The notes: a model not told the origin generated them from the sequence alone. A stretch of 57,234 nt of DNA from Deltaproteobacteria bacterium (GCA_016218965.1 JACRCP010000030.1:1-57234); one strand, 5' to 3'. Positions 34,309 through 42,585 are shown, numbered from the stretch's first letter. Made by a program: numbers and translations.

Positions 34309-35628
34309 TCAGTCGTCGTCATCGTCGTCCTCATCCTGGCGAAGCAGCGAGAACCCGAACACCAGGGCCAGACCCCCGGCCAAAAACGACATGATCATGA
34401 AGTATTTTGGGATGGCGGCCCCGTCGGTGACAGACACCCGAAGACCGTGGATCGCGGCGGTCGCCTCGGTGGCGTCTCCCATGGCGCTCACGGCCTGAAG
34501 CCGCAGGCGGTACCAGCCGTCCTTTGCGATCTTGATGAACGTCGTGTCGTCCCGGCTCCCCTCACTCCAGCTCTCGCCCCCTTCGACGCCCGAAAAGTAC
34601 TCGAACGTGGCGGGGTACGAATGGACCTCGGCGCCGTCCTCATGCCTTACGAGGTCGACATCCACGGCCATCCAGGCGTTGCTCAGGCCGCCCGCTTCCA
34701 GAACGACTTTAATGACACTCCCCGGGTTTTCGACAAAAAAGGGCTTGGTCTCCGCCCCGGCTGTCATGGCCGCCGGCTCGAGGTCGGTCCGGACCCGTTC
34801 CTCTCCGCGTCCCGACGCCCAGAAGTAAAGCAGGCCGTTTAACACGAGCGCGGCCACGCACGCCGCCGCAATGACGATTCTCCCGCGCCTCGCCTGGTCT
34901 CCTGCGTCCTCTTCGGCGGCCTGCACGCCCGGGATCGGCGAGACGTCGGTCCTGCCGAGGGCCTCGGCCACCTGCTTGGGCGTGAGCGGCTGGACGACGC
35001 CGATCTCAATTTCGTCCCCCGACGATTCGGCCTCCAGCGTCCTCGTGCCGCCTTTTTCGGCGAACTCGGCGTACGAGTGGCGGTCTCCGATGCGGGCCAG
35101 CCAGGGGAGGGCGCCGTCCACGTAGGCAAGCTCGTAGACGCCGGACTCCGCCCATTTCCATTTCCTGCCGTCAAACGTCTCGATCTCGTCGCCGCGCGCC
35201 GCGACAAACGGATTGGATTTCGGTTTCACGTGGGTCGTCGTCGACAGGTCCCAAGAGCCGCCGTACTCCGAAAGCCACATGGCGCCGCGCCGGGGGCTGT
35301 ACAAATAGTAAAGGCGCGTCGCCTCGGACTCGTTTTCGTCCTCGATCTCCACCATCCGGGCGGTGACCTCGTAGCGCCCGCCCTTCCACGCAAACCTGTC
35401 GCCGATGTTGAGCGGGAATTCCCACTTGCGGGGCGGCCCGGCGCCAAGGACCTTGGTCTCTGCGTCGGTGAGGTCGAGCTTGTGGCTGCAATACGCGCAC
35501 ACGACCAACTGCGCGCGTTCGTCAGGCACCTCGAGTTTCCCGCCGCAGTCCGGGCACGAGATGTTCCGGGGCACAAACGGCGGGCGCTTGCGGCCCATGC
35601 CTATGGCGAAGCGTTCGAGGGGATTCAC
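34309..35628 (-). CDS. DUF4178 protein with zinc ribbon and two membrane helices
   Basis: 439 aa from GTG at 35628, which overlaps the stop of the preceding gene (GTGA) and has GGAGGACT upstream. The N-terminal zinc ribbon is ISCPDCGGKLEV/VVCAYCSHK. A DUF4178 beta domain follows (LNIGDRFAWKGGRYEVTARM, YYLYSPRRGAMWLSEY). Then come a membrane helix (IVIAAACVAALVLNGLLYFW), an extracytoplasmic beta domain of about 110 residues and a second helix (IMSFLAGGLALVFGFSLL), ending in a poly-Asp tail. Likely a membrane-anchored scaffold or sensor. Molecular function unknown. Confidence 0.8.
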   Translation of the reverse strand: MNPLERFAIGMGRKRPPFVPRNISCPDCGGKLEVPDERAQLVVCAYCSHKLDLTDAETKVLGAGPPRKWEFPLNIGDRFAWKGGRYEVTARMVEIEDENESEATRLYYLYSPRRGAMWLSEYGGSWDLSTTTHVKPKSNPFVAARGDEIETFDGRKWKWAESGVYELAYVDGALPWLARIGDRHSYAEFAEKGGTRTLEAESSGDEIEIGVVQPLTPKQVAEALGRTDVSPIPGVQAAEEDAGDQARRGRIVIAAACVAALVLNGLLYFWASGRGEERVRTDLEPAAMTAGAETKPFFVENPGSVIKVVLEAGGLSNAWMAVDVDLVRHEDGAEVHSYPATFEYFSGVEGGESWSEGSRDDTTFIKIAKDGWYRLRLQAVSAMGDATEATAAIHGLRVSVTDGAAIPKYFMIMSFLAGGLALVFGFSLLRQDEDDDDDD

Positions 35629-36260
35629 CGCCAGTCCTCCCCTTCGTCGTCCATCTGGATCGAGGCGTATTTGAGCCAGTGTCCGAAGTAGACAGTCGGT
35701 TTCTCCGCGTCGAGCTCGATCCCGAGGCTGTACTTCCCGTCGACGCTCGACGCGTCGGCGAATCGGTACGACTCGTCGGGCGACACGACCTTCGGGAGAT
35801 CTCCCTCGATGCCCAGGCACCTCGTCTGGCCGACTTCCTCGACTGTGAACTGTTCTCCGCGCACCGCGAGCGTGGAGCCGGGCTTCAGGAGCGCGGGGTC
35901 GATCTGAAGCTGCCCGTCGATCCGGCCTTCGAGGCAGAACTCGTGGTCGTCTTCGGAGAGCCACGCGGTCTTTCCGTCGTGCAGCTCCACGAACCACTCG
36001 TCCCAGAAACCGCGCCCGAATGCGTAGCGGGCGCGCCCGAGGACTGAAAACCTCTTGTTAAACAGCGTCCCCGTCGCCCCGCGGTAGAGCCGCGAAAACC
36101 CTTCGGGCAGGGCGGCGACGGTACCGGCGTTGATGATCTTTTCTTTGTCCCAATAGACGAGGCTTTTGCAGAACTCGCAAGAGTACATGACGATGCCGGG
36201 ATTCGAGAGCGTGTGCGGCGCGCCGCACGATGGGCATTTGATCTCGGGTCGCGTGGTCAT
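35625..36260 (-). CDS. DUF4178 protein with zinc ribbon
   Basis: 211 aa from ATG at 36260, which overlaps the SpeD stop codon (ATGA). It starts with a zinc ribbon (IKCPSCGAPHTL/YSCEFCKSLV) and continues into a DUF4178 beta domain (FSVLGRARYAFGRGFWDEWFVEL, AWLSEDDHEF) plus a shorter second copy. No membrane segment. DUF4178 domains have no known biochemical function. Coupling by overlapping codons to speD on one side and the larger DUF4178 gene on the other suggests that the three products act together. Confidence 0.82.
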   Translation of the reverse strand: MTTRPEIKCPSCGAPHTLSNPGIVMYSCEFCKSLVYWDKEKIINAGTVAALPEGFSRLYRGATGTLFNKRFSVLGRARYAFGRGFWDEWFVELHDGKTAWLSEDDHEFCLEGRIDGQLQIDPALLKPGSTLAVRGEQFTVEEVGQTRCLGIEGDLPKVVSPDESYRFADASSVDGKYSLGIELDAEKPTVYFGHWLKYASIQMDDEGEDWR

Positions 36261-36694
36261 CGGCGCCCCCGCGGCCGGGCCCCGGCGATCGCGTCGTCGA
36301 TCCGTTGGGCAGCCGCCCTCGGCGCCCCGCCCGCCGAATCGGGCCCGCCCGGCTCGGTGCGCGTGACGACGACGACGTTGCTGTCGGTCGGGCCAAGGGC
36401 GGCAACGAGCGCGCGCGCGGCCTTCTGCGCCTTTTCCTGCCTGCCGCAAGTGAACAGGTCGACCGCCGCGTAGCCGCGATCGGGCCAGGTGTGAATGGCG
36501 ATGTGGCTTTCGGCGAGCAGGACGACGCCGGTCACCCCGGACGGCTCAAACGAGCGGAAGCGGGCGTCCAGGACGCGCGCCCCCGCGTCCTTTGCGGCCT
36601 TGACAAGCGTGCGCCGCAGCCGCGCGCGGTCGTCGAGCAGGGCGCGGTCGATGCCCTTCATGTCAAGCAGGATGTGCGTGCCGGCGGGTTTCAT
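36257..36694 (-). CDS. speD: S-adenosylmethionine decarboxylase proenzyme (SpeD class 1b)
   Basis: 145 aa from ATG at 36694. Carries the SpeD signature LLAESHIAIHTWPDRGYAAVDLFTCG; the Ser after Glu is where the proenzyme cleaves itself to form the pyruvoyl group, and the His and Cys are catalytic. The product, decarboxylated SAM, is the aminopropyl donor for spermidine synthases such as the one at 32322-33842. The C-terminal 30 residues (rich in Gly, Ala and Arg) exceed the usual length. First of a run of overlapping genes speD-DUF4178-DUF4178. Confidence 0.93.
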   Translation of the reverse strand: MKPAGTHILLDMKGIDRALLDDRARLRRTLVKAAKDAGARVLDARFRSFEPSGVTGVVLLAESHIAIHTWPDRGYAAVDLFTCGRQEKAQKAARALVAALGPTDSNVVVVTRTEPGGPDSAGGAPRAAAQRIDDAIAGARPRGRR

Positions 36695-36759
36695 TGACCG
36701 GCACACGGTAGCCGATCCCTCTGGCCGTTTCAAGGCCGGGGAGCAAGGCACCCCAAAAA

Positions 36760-37560
36760 TCACTTCCCCTTGTACTCGGGCTTGCGTTTTTCCATGAAGG
36801 CCGAGACGGCCTCGGCGAGGTCCTCCGAGGCGAGAAATGCCGCGTTCCAGGCCGAGACGTAGGCCAGGCCGTCGGTGACGGTCTTGCCCTCGCCGTAGTT
36901 GAGCACGTCTTTCACGCCGCGCACCACGAGCGGCGGGTTGGCGGCGATCTCTTCGGCCATCTTTCGCGCCGCCGTGTGGACGGCGTCCTTGTCCTCGTAC
37001 AGCTCGTTTACCAATCCCATTTTCAAGGCTCGCTCCGCGTCCATGTCGCGGCCGGTAAACGCAAGCTCGCGCGTGTTCGCCCTGCCGATGATGGCCGGCA
37101 GGCGCTGGAGGCTGCCGAGGTCCGCAACGATGGCGACCTTCGTCTCTCGAAGCGAAAACTTCGCGTCCTTCGACGCGAGCCGCACGTCGCACGCGGCGGC
37201 GAGATCCAGCCCTCCTCCTATGCACCACCCGTGGATGGCCGCGATCACCGGCACGGGACATTCGGCGACGGCGGTCGCGGCGCGCTGCACCCGGCGGATG
37301 AAGCCCAGGAGATCGGTCCGTGTGCCGGCCAGGCCGCCCGCGAAGAGCGAGGCGTGCTCCTGGAAGGTGGCGGTGAGATCCAACCCGTAGCTGAACGCCT
37401 TTCCGCCGGACCTCACCACGACGGCGCGGAGGTCCTTGTCCGCGTTGATCTCTTCGAAGCACTTCTCCAACTCCACGAAGAAAGCGGGGTTCATCGCGAG
37501 CCGCAAGAGCGTCACGGTTGCGACAGTTCCGTCCTTTTCAACGTTCAGCGTTTCGTACAC
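36760..37560 (-). CDS. Crotonase family, dienoyl-CoA isomerase (ECH1)-like
   Basis: 266 aa from GTG at 37560, with GAGGTGG upstream. Crotonase motifs AFSYGLDL and AAIHGWCIGGGLDLAAACDVRL are followed by RETKVAIVADLGSLQRLP, the arrangement of delta3,5-delta2,4-dienoyl-CoA isomerases with the Asp of VADLG and the preceding Glu as acid/base residues. It lies inside the polyamine/DUF4178 operon: 25 bp after the Tim44/TerB gene and 65 bp before speD. A link between acyl-CoA chemistry and this operon is not obvious; it may be a passenger. Confidence 0.85.
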   Translation of the reverse strand: MYETLNVEKDGTVATVTLLRLAMNPAFFVELEKCFEEINADKDLRAVVVRSGGKAFSYGLDLTATFQEHASLFAGGLAGTRTDLLGFIRRVQRAATAVAECPVPVIAAIHGWCIGGGLDLAAACDVRLASKDAKFSLRETKVAIVADLGSLQRLPAIIGRANTRELAFTGRDMDAERALKMGLVNELYEDKDAVHTAARKMAEEIAANPPLVVRGVKDVLNYGEGKTVTDGLAYVSAWNAAFLASEDLAEAVSAFMEKRKPEYKGK

Positions 37561-37585
37561 GGTCGTCCACCTCGATGTTTGACGT

Positions 37586-39502
37586 TCATGCCTGGATTCC
37601 ACCCTGTCTGGTCTGCCGGATCGTCTGCTTCGCCTCCTGGTAAAGGTCGGTCTTTGCCGCGTTCACGGCGTGGCGAACGTCGGCGCGGGAGTAGCCCAGG
37701 CGGCCTCCGTACGAGTCGAGGAGCGCCCACTCGTCCTTCGAGATGGATCCGTCCGCCAGCGTCACACGGGCAATCGCGTGGAGCGCCTGTTTGCCTTCCT
37801 CGCGCGAGGCGGGGACGGGGAGGGCGGCGCCCAAGCGAGCGGCGGCGATGATTTGGCCCAGTCTTTCGGTTGTGATTCCCTTGTTTTTGGCAAACGCCTG
37901 CAAAAGCGCCCCCTCGCGTTCGTCCACGGCGCCGTCGGCGACCATCGCCCCTGCCATCGCCGAAAGAACGACGTCCGGTGCCACAGGCGCCTGCTCGGGC
38001 CGGACACTTGCCGCGAGAGAGGTGGTGCTGAAGGCGTCCACCGATTCCAGCGCCCAGTCGCGGCTCCCGTCGTTCGTGGGCGCGCGGCAGTACGGGCACG
38101 CGCCCTCTTTGCCCCCCTCGTCGGGCGCGCCGCACCCCGGGCAGGGCGCAATCCGGAAACTCGACTTCTCGGGGGTCCCGACCGACGAGCGGCGGACCAA
38201 CGTGTAGTACTGGTGCCTGATGGCGCGTTCGCCCGCGTCCGAGACAGCTCCGTCCGGTCCCCGTTTGGCGTCGCGCGCCGACCACGTGAGCAGGACCTCG
38301 ACGCGGTCGAAGCCGTCCTCGCCGCCGGGGACGATGTTCCGCAGCTCGACCGAACCGACAGCCGCGTCAATAAGGACACTCGAGCGCCCGTCGGGGTCCT
38401 TTGAGAACGATGCCGAGAGGCGCGTCGCGTATACCGGGAGCGCGGCGGAGGCAAGCGGCCCGGCGTCAGCCTCAAAGAACGCCTTGATCATCCGCCAGAA
38501 AACCACCGAGGCCCGGTCCTCGATGTTGGGCGCCGAAAACACAGGGTCCTTCGCGCTCATCGGCGTGTAGCCGGGGATGCGCTCGGGGTCCGAAGGCCCC
38601 GACCACTCGGACTCCTGCGTGATCTCGGTCAGGACCCAATCGTACTCGCCGCTCGCGACCGCGGCGTTGCAGTGGCCGCACCGGCCGGTGTCCGAAAGCG
38701 CAAGCCCCGCGCCGCAGTTCGGGCATTTGCCTTCGACCAGTCCGCCGCCGGCCAGTGTTTTTGCGCCCGGGCGGCGCATGAACGTCCAGTACTCCGAAAA
38801 CGGACCGTCGGGGTTGTGCCGGACGACGGCGCCGGTCTTGAGGTCTACGTAGTCGTCTTTGGCCGTCGCGGTGACGAACACGTTCATTGTGTCGAAGTGC
38901 CGGTCCGAGGCGACAGAGGCGATCTCGGCCGACTGAATCTGCACGTCCTCCATCCGGTTCCGGTATCCCTGCGCGCGTTGGATCTCGAACTGGACGTCGA
39001 AGCGTTCCTTTACCCCGGCCGAAATGAACTGACGCACGGGCGCCAGGTCCTGCCGCGACCACGCGCCCTGAAGGGCCAAAAACGCCTTCTTCGTGCGTTC
39101 GACGAACGCCGTTTCGGAAAACGCCGGGTCGCGGGATTTGAGCGCCTGCATGTTCCTCTCGGACGCCCGTCGCCCCGCCTCGTCGGCCATCCGGTTGGCC
39201 TTTCTGATGGTCCTCGTCTGGACGACGTCGGTCCCCTTGCGCTTACCGGTGATGGCGCCGACGATGAGCACGATGATGACGATGATCGTGAGCGGGATGC
39301 CCACTGCCGGATACTCGATGCAAAGCTGCAGGAGCCAGATGAACAGGAAGACGAGATCCAGAATGTCCCCGTCCCCGCCGCCGCCACCCCCGAAGCTCTC
39401 GCCCCCCCCGACGCGCGCCGCCGCGGGCGGCGCGAGTGCCAGCGCGACGAGCGCGAACACGGCGAGCCCAATGAACTTTGTGCGGGTCGTGGTCATTCGC
39501 AT
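37586..39502 (-). CDS. Exported/membrane Tim44-like protein with two zinc ribbons and a TerB domain
   Basis: 638 aa from ATG at 39502 (an ATG two codons later is possible); AAGGAGG lies rather far upstream. A signal peptide and Gly-rich stretch (GGGESFGGGGGG) are followed by a transmembrane helix (AVGIPLTIIVIIVLIVGAI). Next a Tim44-like domain (ERTKKAFLALQGAWSRQDL), a zinc ribbon (CPNCGAGLAL/CGHCNA), a second Tim44-like domain, a second zinc ribbon (CPGCGAPDEG/CPYCRA) and, from about residue 510, a TerB-like helical domain (VLSAMAGAMVADGAVDEREGALL). The architecture suggests a membrane-stress or scaffold protein. First gene of the minus-strand operon. Confidence 0.8.
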   Translation of the reverse strand: MRMTTTRTKFIGLAVFALVALALAPPAAARVGGGESFGGGGGGDGDILDLVFLFIWLLQLCIEYPAVGIPLTIIVIIVLIVGAITGKRKGTDVVQTRTIRKANRMADEAGRRASERNMQALKSRDPAFSETAFVERTKKAFLALQGAWSRQDLAPVRQFISAGVKERFDVQFEIQRAQGYRNRMEDVQIQSAEIASVASDRHFDTMNVFVTATAKDDYVDLKTGAVVRHNPDGPFSEYWTFMRRPGAKTLAGGGLVEGKCPNCGAGLALSDTGRCGHCNAAVASGEYDWVLTEITQESEWSGPSDPERIPGYTPMSAKDPVFSAPNIEDRASVVFWRMIKAFFEADAGPLASAALPVYATRLSASFSKDPDGRSSVLIDAAVGSVELRNIVPGGEDGFDRVEVLLTWSARDAKRGPDGAVSDAGERAIRHQYYTLVRRSSVGTPEKSSFRIAPCPGCGAPDEGGKEGACPYCRAPTNDGSRDWALESVDAFSTTSLAASVRPEQAPVAPDVVLSAMAGAMVADGAVDEREGALLQAFAKNKGITTERLGQIIAAARLGAALPVPASREEGKQALHAIARVTLADGSISKDEWALLDSYGGRLGYSRADVRHAVNAAKTDLYQEAKQTIRQTRQGGIQA

Positions 39503-39545
39503 CGGATTGGACCGACGGCCTCCTTTTCGAACTGGGTCTTGTTCC

Positions 39546-39632
39546 ATGGGTGCCACGGACAACCCCGGGTTGTCCGTGCCGTTCCGTCCGCCGTCGCACA
39601 CGGACAAGCAGTGCTTGTCCGTGGCACCCCAT
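39546..39632. repeat. Palindromic element with two tandem hairpins
   Basis: About 87 bp. The ends ATGGGTGCCACGGACAA and (minus strand) ATGGGGTGCCACGGACAA are inverted. Inside, CACGGACAA-CCCCGGG-TTGTCCGTG and CACGGACAAGCAGTGCTTGTCCGTG each form a hairpin. Lies between the reductase gene and the Tim44/TerB gene. Confidence 0.75.
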
Positions 39633-39656
39633 CGGTCCCGCGGATCGCTGCCTTCC

Positions 39657-40223
39657 TCACAGTTTCCCCGCCAGCGCGTCAACCGCGGCCTTAATGTCCT
39701 TGCGGCGGCGCAGGTCCGCGGGAGAGTCGCAGCCGGTCGCGGCGATCGTCCCCGCGCATTCGGCCTTGCCGTACTCGGCTATCCGCTTGAGCATCTCGAC
39801 GGCAAGGTCCGCCCCGGCGAAGGCGTCGCCCCCGGCTGTGAAGAGACCGACCATTTTTTTCCCGTCCGCGAGGCTCCCGTTGTTCTTGAACAGGCAGTAG
39901 AAACGGTCGAGCGCGGCCTTGGTGCACCCGGAGACGGACCAGCAGTAGATGGGACTGGCGATCGCAATCAGCCGGGCCGCCGCGATTTCGTCGAGCACGG
40001 GCGTCAGGTGGTCGTCCAGCGCGCACCCGGGCCTGTCGCTGGTTTTTTTGCACGTAGTAGAACAGTGTGCGCACCCTTTGTAGCTTAGGCGGTGCAACTC
40101 GAAGCGCGTCACGGCCCAGCCGTTTCTTCTGAGGGCGTTCTCGAACCACTGTGTGACCACTGCGGTATTTCCCTTCGCCCGCGGACTTCCGTTGAGCACC
40201 AAAGCCGTCTTTCCCTTTTTCAT
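39657..40223 (-). CDS. NADPH-dependent FMN reductase / flavodoxin-fold protein
   Basis: 188 aa from ATG at 40223 with GGAGG upstream. The flavodoxin-like fold is shown by LVLNGSPRAKGNTA (FMN phosphate loop) and ASPIYCWSVSGCTKAALDR. A cysteine motif, CAHCSTTCKKTSDRPGC, follows the second strand as in iron-sulfur-flavoprotein-related members of the family. Probably a quinone, metal or flavin reductase. Standalone gene. Confidence 0.88.
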   Translation of the reverse strand: MKKGKTALVLNGSPRAKGNTAVVTQWFENALRRNGWAVTRFELHRLSYKGCAHCSTTCKKTSDRPGCALDDHLTPVLDEIAAARLIAIASPIYCWSVSGCTKAALDRFYCLFKNNGSLADGKKMVGLFTAGGDAFAGADLAVEMLKRIAEYGKAECAGTIAATGCDSPADLRRRKDIKAAVDALAGKL

Positions 40224-40246
40224 ACAACCTCCGTGTGACTTTCGGG

Positions 40247-40708
40247 TCAGTCCCGAAGCGTGGCTTTCAATCGTTGCGGATGGAGCAGAAGGTCCAGCGC
40301 GTCGTTGATCTCCCGGACCACGATGTCGGCGGACCGGACCAATTCGCCGGCCGCCCCCTCGGGCCCGACGACGGCGATGCCGAGCGCCGCAAGACTCACC
40401 ATCGAAACGTCGTTCCGGCCGTTGCCGACCGCCATCACCGAACCCGGGCCGGCTCGCCTGATGAACCGCGCCTTGTCTATTCCCGTCGCGATCAGATTGA
40501 CCTCGACGGGCAGGTCCGAAAGCGCCTTCTTTGCCGTACCGAACGTGTCGGCCGTAAGGATCACGATCTTCAGTCTTTTCGAGATGGTCTTGAGCCTTGC
40601 CGCGACGCCCGGCAGGATCCTGCCGTCCTTCGAAAGCGTGCCGGTGAAGTCGAGCAGAAGCGTTTCGATGGCGACCGTCCGTCCCGCGATTTCCAAATCC
40701 ACTCCCAT
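40247..40708 (-). CDS. HAD-family soluble P-type-ATPase-like protein (COG4087)
   Basis: 153 aa from ATG at 40708. It has LLLDFTGTLSKDG in place of the classical HAD motif DxDGT, ILTADTFGTA (motif II Thr) and AVGNGRNDVSMV (motif IV acidic residues). Close to the soluble proteins resembling the phosphorylation domain of P-type ATPases. A phosphatase role is possible, but the substrate is unknown. Located 23 bp from the reductase gene on the same strand. Confidence 0.82.
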   Translation of the reverse strand: MGVDLEIAGRTVAIETLLLDFTGTLSKDGRILPGVAARLKTISKRLKIVILTADTFGTAKKALSDLPVEVNLIATGIDKARFIRRAGPGSVMAVGNGRNDVSMVSLAALGIAVVGPEGAAGELVRSADIVVREINDALDLLLHPQRLKATLRD

Positions 40709-40771
40709 GTTGACCGCCTTCCGCCTTCGCTCTTCGAGCTGCGGCGCGACACGTCCGCCCCCTGCCTTCTT

Positions 40772-40799
40772 CCCGCTGCCCGCTACCCGCTGCCCGCTT
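40772..40799. repeat. Heptanucleotide tandem repeat, 4 units
   Basis: cccgctg, cccgcta, cccgctg, cccgctt. The stop codon and final residues (SGSG-like tail) of the DUF2891 lipoprotein are read from this array. Confidence 0.85.
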
Positions 40800-42033
40800 C
40801 CGAAAGCAGGTACACCGCAAACGTCGCCAGCCAGTGCTCGCCGCCGTAGCCCGAGTCGAACATCTGCCGGAGCGCCCCGTGGCAGTGCCGCCGCGCGAGC
40901 TTCTCCAACAAGTGTCGAGTGTCGAGCGTCGAGTGTCGAATTGGTTGACGAGGTTCGCCATTCGGCATTTGCAGTTCGACGTTCGACATTCGATGGGCCA
41001 CCCCCCGCATGGCCCACGCGCGGTGGAACGAAAGCCCGATCAGGTGGCCTATCCGTGGGTCCTTCATGTCCTTCACCTCGACGGGCCCGAGCAGGGGAGC
41101 GAAACGCATGCCGTTCATCGGGGGCATGAAACGTTCGTACCACGCGCGGAACTCGGCGGCGGGCAGGACCCGGCGCATGAGGTCGGCCTCGGCGAAACAG
41201 GCCGAGACGAAATCCTCTCCGCTCGGCTCGTAGTCCGTGGGGCAGGACCGGTCTTTGAGGTAGAAGTCCCGTGCGCGCCGCAAGATGGCCGCCTCGAGCG
41301 CGCTGTCCTTGACCTCGCGCGCGTAGTCGAGCATGTGGACGAGCGAGAACGCCGTGTTCTGGTGCGTGCCGTCCCGGATGGGGACCGACAACACATTCAA
41401 GTACGCGATCGTCCGGGCCGAAAGGTGCTCGGCCACCGGTTTGACCGCCGCGTGCCAGCGCCGCGCGTCGTCGTCGTCGAAACCGTGGATCTCGGCCGCC
41501 AGGCGCAGAAACCAGCCCCAGCCGTAAGGGCGCTCGAAGGTCCTGTTCCGTTCAGCCCTGAGATAGGCAAGCTCCTCTTCCATCCTGCCGGGGCTGAGGT
41601 GCGCGTTGAGTTTCGAGCGGATCGAAGCCGCCGCGGGCATGTTCGGGAAAAGTCTCAGCACCCGCGCCATCGCCCAGTGCCCATGGACGGCCGAGTGCCA
41701 GTCGAAGCACCCGAAAAACGCGGGGGTGAGCTCCCGCGGCGGGCGCACCGTCTCGTCGCCGTCCACGACGTTCCCGGGCTTGTTCGGAAATTCCCGGTCC
41801 GCGCAGGCAAGCGAGAGCGCTGCGAACTTTGCCGCAAGCGGTTCGTCGAGCGCCGGGCACGCGAGGTCCGGTACGTTCGCCTCGATGTCTTGGATCGTTG
41901 CGGGCGGCTGGCCGCTCGATGACGCGTTCCCCCCCGGGAGTGCCTGGAGGGGTGTCTTTCCCGACGGCGTTTCGGGCTTCTGGCAGGCGGAAAGCCAGGC
42001 GACTGTCACGATTGCGGCAACCAAAGGAAACAT
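40783..42033 (-). CDS. DUF2891 lipoprotein
   Basis: 416 aa from ATG at 42033 (a GTG at 42051 is possible). Lipobox LSAC. The DUF2891 core is clear: CADREFPNKPGNVVDGD, FFGCFDWHSAVHGHWAMARV, RPYGWGWFLRLAAEI and HQNTAFSLVHMLDYA. The fold is an alpha/alpha toroid; the function is unknown. Near the C-terminus 28 residues encoded by 12 heptanucleotide repeats interrupt the conserved sequence between the helix SFHRAWAMRGVAHR and the last conserved block YGGEHWLATFAVYLL. This insertion is exactly 84 bp and keeps the frame. Confidence 0.85.
   Translation of the reverse strand: MFPLVAAIVTVAWLSACQKPETPSGKTPLQALPGGNASSSGQPPATIQDIEANVPDLACPALDEPLAAKFAALSLACADREFPNKPGNVVDGDETVRPPRELTPAFFGCFDWHSAVHGHWAMARVLRLFPNMPAAASIRSKLNAHLSPGRMEEELAYLRAERNRTFERPYGWGWFLRLAAEIHGFDDDDARRWHAAVKPVAEHLSARTIAYLNVLSVPIRDGTHQNTAFSLVHMLDYAREVKDSALEAAILRRARDFYLKDRSCPTDYEPSGEDFVSACFAEADLMRRVLPAAEFRAWYERFMPPMNGMRFAPLLGPVEVKDMKDPRIGHLIGLSFHRAWAMRGVAHRMSNVELQMPNGEPRQPIRHSTLDTRHLLEKLARRHCHGALRQMFDSGYGGEHWLATFAVYLLSEAGSG
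40912..40995. repeat. Heptanucleotide tandem repeat inside the DUF2891 gene, 12 units
   Basis: Twelve contiguous degenerate 7-mers (gtgtcga, gcgtcga through ttcgaca, ttcgatg), 84 bp in all, equal to 28 codons. Translated in frame inside the conserved C-terminal part of the protein. Confidence 0.9.
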
Positions 42034-42182
42034 TTGTCTCTCTTCGATCACCCCTCCGGCGCGCTTATACGCCCGAACTCGGCCATCGTCAATTTGCCTT
42101 CCCGCACAACTATATTTCTTGTATTGCCCGGTCGATTCTGCTAAACACCTCCGGCCGATATTTTCTCAAAGGAGCGTCCGCA

Positions 42183-42530
42183 GTGAATTTTTCGCATGTC
42201 AACGGGTTGGTCGCGCAGGCCGGGGGCGGGGGCGATGCCGGCGGCGGCCTCCAGATGGTGATCCCGATCGCACTGATGTTCGTGATCATCTATTTCCTGA
42301 TGATCCGCCCCCAGCAGAAGCAGGCCAAGAAGCACAAGGAGATGCTCGAGGCGCTCAAAAGGGGCGACCACGTCGTCACCAACGGAGGGATGATCGGCAA
42401 GATCTTCCAACTCAACGACAACAACATCATCACGCTCGAGGTTGCCGACGGGGTGAGGATCAGGGTGCTCAAAGGCCAGGTTGCATCAACCATCAACCCC
42501 GAGGGCGAGGCCGAAAAGAAGAAGGACTGA
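42183..42530 (+). CDS. yajC: Preprotein translocase subunit YajC
   Basis: 115 aa from GTG at 42183, with AAGGAG nine bases upstream. An N-terminal Gly-rich stretch is followed by one membrane helix (MVIPIALMFVIIYFLMI) and the invariant RPQQKQAKKHKEML, then GDHVVTNGGMIGKI. YajC forms the SecDF-YajC complex that assists protein export and membrane insertion. First gene of yajC-secD-secF. Confidence 0.95.
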   Translation: MNFSHVNGLVAQAGGGGDAGGGLQMVIPIALMFVIIYFLMIRPQQKQAKKHKEMLEALKRGDHVVTNGGMIGKIFQLNDNNIITLEVADGVRIRVLKGQVASTINPEGEAEKKKD

Positions 42531-42537
42531 ACGACAA

Positions 42538-42572
42538 GGCTGAAAGCTGAAGGCTGAAGGCTGAAGGCGGGG
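42538..42572. repeat. Heptanucleotide tandem repeat, 5 units
   Basis: ggctgaa, agctgaa, ggctgaa, ggctgaa, ggcgggg, filling the short gap between yajC and secD. Confidence 0.85.
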
Positions 42573-42585
42573 GAAGAGGTTCCGC

